In this document: in pieces, positions 37,094 to 43,767 of the stretch
Layout: each line of letters starts with the position of its first letter
Position numbering within the stretch: position 1 is the stretch's first letter
Origin: an uncultured Bacteroidales bacterium
GTDB taxonomy: Bacteria > Bacteroidota > Bacteroidia > Bacteroidales > Bacteroidaceae
Assembly (NCBI GenBank): GCA_902779165.1
Contig: CACZAN010000019.1
Coordinates: 35,759 to 99,758 of the forward strand
Length of the DNA: 64,000 bases
Direction: 5' to 3'
The notes under the pieces: generated by a model
What the model saw: only the letters and a program-made list of their open reading frames with translations
What the model was told of the DNA's origin: nothing
The model's database searches: none
Made by a program: the position numbers and the translations under genes

Positions 37094-38427
37094 ATCTGAA
37101 ATACAGTCTTCTTGCGGCCATCACGGCCATGCTTTTCACATACTTCCCCGCAGCAGCTCAGACCAACGGCTCCAACACTCCCTATTCCCGTTTTGGAATG
37201 GGTTTGCAGAGCGATCAGTCGCAAGGCTTCAACCGTTCTATGGGCGGTGTGGCTCAGGGCTTGCGCGACGGTGCCCGCGTCAATAAGCAGAATCCTGCCA
37301 GCTACTCGGCCACGGACTCGTTGACCTTCATTTTTGATATTGGAATGGGATTGCAACGATCATTAATGACTCAGGGCGACAACCGGCAAAGCGCAAACAA
37401 CACCTCGCTGGATTACGTCAATACCCTCTTCCGACTATGGCCCAAATTGGGCATGAGCATAGGCTTTGTCCCCTACAGCACCATTGGCTACACTTTTTCC
37501 CAGGAACGTTCGGTTGTCACCGACCCGCTGTCCTACGAGGCTGTCACCCAAAACCTTACATACTATGGCGACGGTGGCTTGCACGAAATCTATATGGGTG
37601 TGGGATGGAGTCCCTTCAAGAATTTCTCTTTTGGCGTAAATATCGGTTATCTGTGGGGAAACATCAACAACACACTCTCACAGACGTTTTCCGAAAACGG
37701 AGTCCTAAACACCAATTACTACAGCAGCCTCACCACAAAATACACTGCCAAGCTGAGGACCTGGAAGAGTGAGGTGGGACTGCAACTGCAGTTGCCGCTC
37801 AATAAAGACAATGAGCTGACAATCGGTGCTACGGTCGGAATTGGGCACAAGATTCCAAGCGATGCTAATATGTTGCGCACCTCCCTGAGCGGCGACACCA
37901 TTTCCCGAACCACCGACCACGCTTTCCAGCTGCCCATGACCTACAGTGCCGGTGTGGCTTGGAAACATAAGAAGATACTGACAGTAGCTGCCGATTTCGC
38001 ATTCGAGCAGTGGGCAAACTGCGTCACGCCGCAGGTTGTCAATAATGTTAACAGTGCCAACGGCACCGATTATATAGCCGCTAAGGGTGCCTACTCCAAC
38101 CGTTTTCGCCTTAATGGCGGCGCGGAATATGTTCCTGATCGCTATAGTCGTTCCTACCTTAAGCGCATCAATTATCGTGCGGGTCTCTACTACGCCTCGC
38201 CCAATCTCATCATCAACGGCTTGACCGGCCCCCGTGAATTCGGATTGACGGCTGGCCTCGGTCTTCCCATTTCAAATGGTTGGAACCATGGTCCTTATGT
38301 CAACATCGGAGTGCAATGGACTCATCGCGGAGCCAGCTCTGCAGAACTGATTACAGAGAACGTACTACGAATCAATATTGGCCTGACATTCAATGAATCG
38401 TGGTTCATGAAGTGGAGATTCAAATAA
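37090..38427 (+). CDS. FadL-like outer-membrane beta-barrel protein
   Basis: About 445 residues. A signal peptide (LLAAITAMLFTYFPAAAQ) is followed by NTPYSRFGMGL and KQNPASYSATDSLTFIFDIG, the pattern of Bacteroidota outer-membrane transport proteins. The body has alternating barrel strands and ends in a Phe-containing strand (WFMKWRFK). The ATG at 37090 overlaps the coaX stop; an upstream in-frame ATG lies within coaX. The cargo is unknown. Confidence 0.78.
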   Translation: MNLKYSLLAAITAMLFTYFPAAAQTNGSNTPYSRFGMGLQSDQSQGFNRSMGGVAQGLRDGARVNKQNPASYSATDSLTFIFDIGMGLQRSLMTQGDNRQSANNTSLDYVNTLFRLWPKLGMSIGFVPYSTIGYTFSQERSVVTDPLSYEAVTQNLTYYGDGGLHEIYMGVGWSPFKNFSFGVNIGYLWGNINNTLSQTFSENGVLNTNYYSSLTTKYTAKLRTWKSEVGLQLQLPLNKDNELTIGATVGIGHKIPSDANMLRTSLSGDTISRTTDHAFQLPMTYSAGVAWKHKKILTVAADFAFEQWANCVTPQVVNNVNSANGTDYIAAKGAYSNRFRLNGGAEYVPDRYSRSYLKRINYRAGLYYASPNLIINGLTGPREFGLTAGLGLPISNGWNHGPYVNIGVQWTHRGASSAELITENVLRINIGLTFNESWFMKWRFK

Positions 38428-38480
38428 GTCGGAGTGGCCCGAAACAAGAAACAGTGAAAGACGTGGATTATCATAGTAAG

Positions 38481-39161
38481 ATGAGGATGCGCAGTATCAT
38501 GGTACTGCGCAGCCTTTTGTTATTCTCCATCCTCTCCTGGTCTGTCATCATCTTTTCTTGCGACAACACCCACGAACACCTGGCACCAGCCGTAAATCCC
38601 CAAGACTCGTTGCCTTTCATGACCTCCCACGGCATCTCCAATCTCATCTCCGACTCTGGAGTCATCAGCTATAAGATTGTGGCAGAGGACTGGGATATTT
38701 ACAACACTCAACCGCAGAAATGGACCTTCCTGAAGGGACTCTTCCTCGAGAAGTTCGACTCCACCTTTCACGTTGAGTTCCACGTGCAAGCCGACACCGC
38801 CTACTGCCACGACAATCGCCTGTGGGAGTTGCGCGGACGCGTCGTCATCCTCAATCGAGAGGGCACTCTCTTCCGTTCCGAAGAACTGTTCTGGGATATG
38901 AACCAGCACACTATGTGGAGCAATCTCTACATGAGGATCGACAACCCCGACGAAGAGCAACAGCTGGAAGGCAACCGCTTCCGATCGAACGAGGAAATGA
39001 CTGATTATCACATCTCATACTCATCTGGGTTCACCCCCATGAATGAAACCGAAAATGAACAAGAGCCCATAGCACCGACAGCCGCCGAAACACAAAGTAC
39101 CGACTCTGCTGTTGTTCGGGCTCCGAATAAACCGATTCCTTCATCCCTGCACAAACAATGA
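38481..39161 (+). CDS. LptC-like LPS export periplasmic protein
   Basis: About 226 residues from the ATG at 38481, with an N-terminal membrane or lipoprotein segment ending FSILSWSVIIFSCDN. The LptC/OstA-like beta-jellyroll follows (DSGVISYKIVAEDWDIY, GLFLEKFDSTFHVEFHVQADTAYCHDNRLWELRGRVVILNREGTLFRSEELFWD). It should bridge the LptB2FG ABC transporter and LptA. It overlaps the next gene by 4 bp. The Glu/Pro/Ala-rich C-terminus is not part of the fold. Confidence 0.83.
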   Translation: MRMRSIMVLRSLLLFSILSWSVIIFSCDNTHEHLAPAVNPQDSLPFMTSHGISNLISDSGVISYKIVAEDWDIYNTQPQKWTFLKGLFLEKFDSTFHVEFHVQADTAYCHDNRLWELRGRVVILNREGTLFRSEELFWDMNQHTMWSNLYMRIDNPDEEQQLEGNRFRSNEEMTDYHISYSSGFTPMNETENEQEPIAPTAAETQSTDSAVVRAPNKPIPSSLHKQ

Positions 39162-40432
39162 CCACACTCATCATAGAAATTATCATCGTCCTGGCCTTCT
39201 CGGCATTTTTTTCAGGAATGGAAATTGCTTTTGTCTCGAGCAACAAGCTCCGTTTCGAAATGGACCGTGCCCAGAGCAGCTTCAACTCGCGACTGGCCGC
39301 GACCTTCTATGAGCACCCTAACAGTTTCATCTCCACGCTGCTCGTAGGCAATAATATTGCCCTCGTGGTCTATGGAATTCTCATCGCACGACTGCTGGAG
39401 CCCACGGTCATCCAGCCTTTAGGAATCACCAACGAGTGGCTGGCACTGCTGACACAGACCGTCATCTCTACCCTCATTGTGCTGGTTACGGGCGAATTCA
39501 TTCCCAAGACCCTTTTCAAACTGAATCCCAACCGCACACTCACCTTCTTCTCGCCTCTCACCTACCTCTTTTATATTATACTATATCCCATTTCCAAGTT
39601 CACGAGCGGACTGGCCAAGTTGCTGTTGCGCCTCTTCGGCCTGAAAGTCACCAACAACGACGGCGAATCGGCTTTCACGAAGGTGGACCTCGATTTCCTC
39701 ATCCAGTCCACAATCGACAAGACCGAAAACGATGAAGAGATCGAGGACGAGGTGAAGATTTTTCAGAACGCCCTGGATTTCAGCAACTGCAAGGTGCGCG
39801 ACTGCATTGTTCCTCGCACTGAGATTGTTGCGGTAGATATCACCGAGAGTTTGGAACAGCTCAAGGCCAAGTTTACGGAGAGCGGCTGCTCTAAAATCAT
39901 TGTTTATAAAGATGATGTCGACAACATTTTAGGTTTTATCCACTCCTCCGAAATGTTCCGACTGAGGAACGGCGACAGCTGGAAAGAGCATATCCGCGAA
40001 GTGCCCATCGTTCCCGAAAGCATGAATGCACAAAAACTGATGCAGACGCTGATGCAGCAGAAGATTTCCCTCGCCGTGGTGGTCGATGAATTCGGAGGAA
40101 CCAGCGGAATCTGTACCCTGGAGGACCTGGTGGAAGAGATTTTCGGCGACATCGAGGACGAACACGACCAGCAGTCCTATACGGCCAAGCAACTGCCTAA
40201 CGGAGAGTACGAATTGTCTGGCCGGCTCGAAGTCGAGAAGGCCAACGAACTCCTCGACATCCACCTGCCGGAGAGCGACGACTACCTCACCGTGGGAGGC
40301 CTTATCTTGCACGAAATACAACGTTTTCCGAAGCTGAATGAAGTCGTTCGCTTCAGGCACTATGAATTCAAGGTTATTAAGAATACAAGCACCAAAATAG
40401 AGCTCGTCAGGCTTCGGATTTTGGACGAATAA
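39158..40432 (+). CDS. CNNM/HlyC-CorC family membrane protein with CBS domains
   Basis: 424 residues. The N-terminal DUF21/CNNM membrane domain has three to four helices, EIIIVLAFSAFFSGMEIAFVSSNKLR and LVTGEFIPKTLFKLNP. It is followed by two CBS domains (MVPRTEI-like IVPRTEIVAVD; VVDEFGGTSGICTLEDLVEEIFGDI) and a CorC_HlyC C-terminal domain. Members are linked to Mg/Co efflux; some Bacteroidota relatives (GldE) serve gliding. There is no gliding context here, so an ion-transport role is more likely. Confidence 0.88.
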   Translation: MTTLIIEIIIVLAFSAFFSGMEIAFVSSNKLRFEMDRAQSSFNSRLAATFYEHPNSFISTLLVGNNIALVVYGILIARLLEPTVIQPLGITNEWLALLTQTVISTLIVLVTGEFIPKTLFKLNPNRTLTFFSPLTYLFYIILYPISKFTSGLAKLLLRLFGLKVTNNDGESAFTKVDLDFLIQSTIDKTENDEEIEDEVKIFQNALDFSNCKVRDCIVPRTEIVAVDITESLEQLKAKFTESGCSKIIVYKDDVDNILGFIHSSEMFRLRNGDSWKEHIREVPIVPESMNAQKLMQTLMQQKISLAVVVDEFGGTSGICTLEDLVEEIFGDIEDEHDQQSYTAKQLPNGEYELSGRLEVEKANELLDIHLPESDDYLTVGGLILHEIQRFPKLNEVVRFRHYEFKVIKNTSTKIELVRLRILDE

Positions 40433-40483
40433 GGCCTTTTTCACCTCCAGAGGCACCTATTTCGACAAAAATATGGCGAAACG

Positions 40484-40515
40484 TGTGGCCGTTTGGAAAA
40501 TTCTTCGTACCTTCG
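40484..40515 (+). promoter_or_regulatory. Probable promoter of the PpiD-like foldase gene
   Basis: TACCTTCG (40508-40515) differs from TAnnTTTG at one base. TGTG lies 20 nt upstream, and TTTG at 40492 is closer than usual. The ATG at 40563 is about 47 nt downstream. Confidence 0.45.
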
Positions 40516-40562
40516 TGCGCTTTTTTGAGAAATAAATAACAAAAATTATAAAAAAACCTATT

Positions 40563-42719
40563 ATGGCAGCATTACAAAAAATCAGAAGCAAAGGAGCCAT
40601 TCTGCTCCTCGTAGTGGGCTTAGCCCTGTTTGCTTTCATCGCCGAAGAAGTTGTCCGTGCACTGTCCTCCTCTCGCACCGAGAGCCGTCAGACCGTAGGA
40701 CAAGTGTACGGCGAAAGCATCAACATTCAGGAATTCAACGAGCTCGTGGAAGAGTACACCAGCGTCGTGAAATTCTCATCAGGTCTCGAGAACCTCACTG
40801 AGGAGCAGACACAGTCCATCCGCGATCAGGTGTGGCAGACTTATGTCCAGAGCCAGATCATCAAGCACGAAGCCGACGAACTGGGACTTGCCGTCACCGA
40901 CGCAGAAGTGCAGGACATCATCAACAATGGCCAGAGCCCCCTGCTCGCTCAGACTCCCTTCAGCAACCCTCAGACCGGTGCCTTCGATGTGCAGACCCTG
41001 AACCAGTTCCTCACGAACTACAAGGCCATGAAAGACCAGCCCGGACAGCCTGCTGAAGCTATCGAGTACTACAATCAGATTTACAACTACTGGAAGTTCA
41101 TCGAGAAGAACATCCGTCAGCAGCAGCTGGCACAGAAACTTCAGAACCTTCTCTCCAAGAGCTTCGTCGGAAACCCCGTTGCTGTTCAGCAGGCTTTCGA
41201 AGCAAGAAACAATGAGAAGGAAATCCTCCTCGTAGCTGTTCCCTACAGCAGCGTGAAAGACGAAGAAGTGACTGTCAGCGAGAGCGACCTGAAGGCCAAG
41301 TACGAAGCCCTCCACGATGCATTCCGCCTCGATGAGCCCACCCGCGATATTAAGTACATCGATGTCACCATCACCGCCAGTAAGGCTGACCGCGACCAGA
41401 TTGACGCTGAAATGGCCGAAGTCGCCGAACTGCTGAACGCAGAAGGTGCTGATATCGCCTCCGTGGTTCGCAAGAGCGGCAGTACGGTGGCCTACAGCCC
41501 CGTGCCCGTTCGCCGCACCGCTCTCCCTCGCGACATCGCTAATCAGTTAGATTCCATAGCTGCCGGCACCCAGAAAGGTCCTTTCCTCAGCGCCTCTGAC
41601 AACACTCAGAACGTGGTTCGCCTGATTGCAAAGAGCACCCTGCCCGACTCCATTCAGTTCCAGCAGATTGGCATCTCCGGCGTAGACGAAGCAGCGCAGA
41701 AGACGGCAGACAGCATCCTCCTCGCACTCAACGCTGCACCTTTCGACAGCATCGCAAAGAAGTACAACCAGACCGGCGAGAAGAACTGGATTACCTCTGC
41801 ACAATATGAAGGTGCCGTCCTCGACGAAGCCAATCAGACGCTCATCAATGCTTTGAACCAGCAGGCTGTAGGTACCACACAGCAAGTGAAGCTCCCCAAC
41901 GCTATTATCATCACACGTGTCAACGACCGTCGCAACCCCGTCGAGAAGTACAACGTGGCAGTGGTCAAGCGCCCCTACGACTTCTCCAACGACACCTACA
42001 ACAAGACTTACAATGATTTCTCGCAGTTCGTGGCTTCCAACAAGACGGCCGAGGAAATCGAGGCCAACGCAATGAAGAGCGGCTACATGGTTCAGCAGCG
42101 CAAAGGCATGTTTGCCAACGAACATAACGTTGCCGGTATCAGCGCCACCCGCGATGCTCTCCGCTGGATCTTCAACAGCGACACCAAGGTCGGTGAGATT
42201 TCCGAGATTTATGCTTGCGGCAACAACGACCACCTGCTCGTCGTCATCCTCGATGGCAAAAACGATGGCAAGTTCCGCACACTCGACGAGGTGAAGGATA
42301 TGGTTCAGTCCGAGGTCATTCGCGACAAGAAGGCTGACCTCATCCGCCAGCGCATGGAAGGTGCAGCAAACCTCGCTGCCGCCGCCAAGATCCAAGGCGC
42401 CCTGCAAATCGACACCGTCAAGCACGTCACCTTCAACTCTCCCGTCTTTGTCAGCAGCGTGGGTGGTCGTGAGTACGGCCTCAGCGGTGCTGTGGCCAAG
42501 GCCAAGCAGGGTGAGTTCGTGAAAGGCGTGAAAGGCATGGCAGCCGTCTATGCCTTCCAGGTAGCCTCCGAGAAGAAAGGCGACGCCAAGCTCGACGATG
42601 CCGCCAAGCAGTCCACCCGTTCTCAGATTGCCAACCAGCAGCTCAGCGCCGCTTCGCGCTTCATGCAGGAGCTCTATCAGCGCGCTTCCGTCAAGGATAA
42701 TCGCTATATCTTCTATTGA
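40563..42719 (+). CDS. PpiD/SurA-type peptidyl-prolyl isomerase foldase
   Basis: 718 residues. A single N-terminal membrane anchor (AILLLVVGLALFAFIAEEVV) is followed by a SurA_N-like helical domain (VGQVYGESINIQEFNELVEEY). Parvulin-like segments with weak catalytic signature come next, then a long C-terminal helical region. The layout matches PpiD, an inner-membrane-tethered chaperone at the Sec exit. The gene has its own promoter and terminator. Confidence 0.85.
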   Translation: MAALQKIRSKGAILLLVVGLALFAFIAEEVVRALSSSRTESRQTVGQVYGESINIQEFNELVEEYTSVVKFSSGLENLTEEQTQSIRDQVWQTYVQSQIIKHEADELGLAVTDAEVQDIINNGQSPLLAQTPFSNPQTGAFDVQTLNQFLTNYKAMKDQPGQPAEAIEYYNQIYNYWKFIEKNIRQQQLAQKLQNLLSKSFVGNPVAVQQAFEARNNEKEILLVAVPYSSVKDEEVTVSESDLKAKYEALHDAFRLDEPTRDIKYIDVTITASKADRDQIDAEMAEVAELLNAEGADIASVVRKSGSTVAYSPVPVRRTALPRDIANQLDSIAAGTQKGPFLSASDNTQNVVRLIAKSTLPDSIQFQQIGISGVDEAAQKTADSILLALNAAPFDSIAKKYNQTGEKNWITSAQYEGAVLDEANQTLINALNQQAVGTTQQVKLPNAIIITRVNDRRNPVEKYNVAVVKRPYDFSNDTYNKTYNDFSQFVASNKTAEEIEANAMKSGYMVQQRKGMFANEHNVAGISATRDALRWIFNSDTKVGEISEIYACGNNDHLLVVILDGKNDGKFRTLDEVKDMVQSEVIRDKKADLIRQRMEGAANLAAAAKIQGALQIDTVKHVTFNSPVFVSSVGGREYGLSGAVAKAKQGEFVKGVKGMAAVYAFQVASEKKGDAKLDDAAKQSTRSQIANQQLSAASRFMQELYQRASVKDNRYIFY

Positions 42720-42727
42720 TAAGAAAA

Positions 42728-42800
42728 AATAACGCCTCGCGCGCGTTATTTAATAAATAAGGTGTCTCCCTCGTTCGAAAATGAGCGGGGGAGACTCTTA
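42728..42800 (+). terminator. Two tandem hairpin terminators after the foldase gene
   Basis: AATAACGC / GCGTTATT (42728-42735, 42743-42750) is followed by an A/T run. GTCTCCC / GGGAGAC (42764-42770, 42789-42795) is followed by tcttatttta. The second has the clear intrinsic-terminator form. Confidence 0.7.
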
Positions 42801-42869
42801 TTTTAGGCTTCTTTGCGTTAAAAAACCTAAAACTTTGCACAAATCCTTTCATACACGAGAATAAAGCCT

Positions 42870-42877
42870 TATCTTTG
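42870..42877 (+). promoter_or_regulatory. -7 element of the NTF2-like gene
   Basis: TATCTTTG matches TAnnTTTG, 37 nt before the ATG at 42915. No clear -33 TTTG is present at 20 nt upstream. Confidence 0.55.
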
Positions 42878-42914
42878 CATTTGCAAACTGAAGATAGCAA
42901 AATTATTACCTATC

Positions 42915-43412
42915 ATGAATACCAACTTGATCCTAAAGCGACCTGTTCACATGGCTCTCGAGGCACGTCGGGAGAAGGAGGCCGTGCGTCGTTTATTAAC
43001 TTTCGAGCGATTTGCTCGCGATAATCAGTTATGGGAGCAGATGCTGACCTGCTACCTCCCCGAAGCACTCATACATGCATCGTGGTTCGACGGCTCCATC
43101 AAGGAGTTTATAGAGGCACTGGCAGCAAGAACTGATCATATCCCATACCACATCCACGCTTGTCTCGTTTGGACACATGGTAACCGGGCGGTGGCAATTG
43201 TAGAAACCACCTTCCCCGTGAAGACCGAAATTGCCGGAGTCACATTCAACCAAACTGGAGACTCACAGTACATCTACCGCCTCACACGAATCAACGGCGA
43301 GTGGTACATCGTGAAGTGCACGACCATTCTCGAGGAGCTGCCCGGCAAGAGCCGTCCAGACTACCTCACCAAGCTGTATGAAGAAGCCGACCAGTGGCTT
43401 CAGAACGGATAA
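42915..43412 (+). CDS. NTF2/SnoaL-like small protein
   Basis: 165 residues with the cone-shaped NTF2-like pattern. An N-terminal helix pair (AVRRLLTFERFARDNQLWEQMLTCYLPEALIHASWFDGSIKEFIEAL) is followed by beta strands ending YIYRLTRINGEWYIVKCTTILE. SnoaL-like members include ketosteroid isomerases and dehydratases. The substrate pocket residues cannot be assigned, so an enzyme or binding role is open. Confidence 0.7.
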   Translation: MNTNLILKRPVHMALEARREKEAVRRLLTFERFARDNQLWEQMLTCYLPEALIHASWFDGSIKEFIEALAARTDHIPYHIHACLVWTHGNRAVAIVETTFPVKTEIAGVTFNQTGDSQYIYRLTRINGEWYIVKCTTILEELPGKSRPDYLTKLYEEADQWLQNG

Positions 43413-43431
43413 ATACGAACAGACATCTATA

Positions 43432-43470
43432 GATTGCAGGGGCTCACGCAGTTCCTGCAATCGCTTTATT
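43432..43470 (+). terminator. Intrinsic terminator after the NTF2-like gene
   Basis: A perfect 9-bp stem GATTGCAGG / CCTGCAATC (43432-43440, 43454-43462) is followed by gctttattt. Confidence 0.75.
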
Positions 43471-43506
43471 TAGTAGGTGATCAAAATTAGTTTAATGTTT
43501 TTTTAC

Positions 43507-43727
43507 TCAAGTTTCGCAAGTATGCTCGCTCGAACTTTGTTCGCTTCGACTCTTCGAAGAACCAGCTGTAATACAAAGCCCCAGCGGGGCGTGACAAGGG
43601 TAGCCAGCCGTTTTAACGGCTGGTATATAGCGGCCAGGAAAAAGCGTGCCTTTAGGTACGCGAAAAGGGACGCTTGACACTTCAAGAACCATTGTCAGAT
43701 GCCTACGGCATCACTTGCGAAACTTGA
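43507..43727 (+). mobile_element. MITE-like element copy 1 with 15-bp terminal inverted repeats
   Basis: The element is bounded by TCAAGTTTCGCAAGT (43507-43521) and its exact reverse complement (43713-43727). Inside are nested palindromes: agccccagcggggc, agccagccgttttaacggctgg, gcctttaggtacgc and gatgcctacggcatc. Read on the opposite strand, the same termini and internal blocks recur at 53386-53564. No transposase gene is encoded, and I could not see a convincing target-site duplication. Short frames across it are repeat artefacts. Confidence 0.75.
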
Positions 43728-43767
43728 ATATATTTGATTACCTACTTAAGCACTTTACCCACAAGAA

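Noticed and set aside
43477-43692. Short open frames across MITE copy 1
   Set aside because: Frames exist on both strands because of palindromes; none has a plausible start or family.
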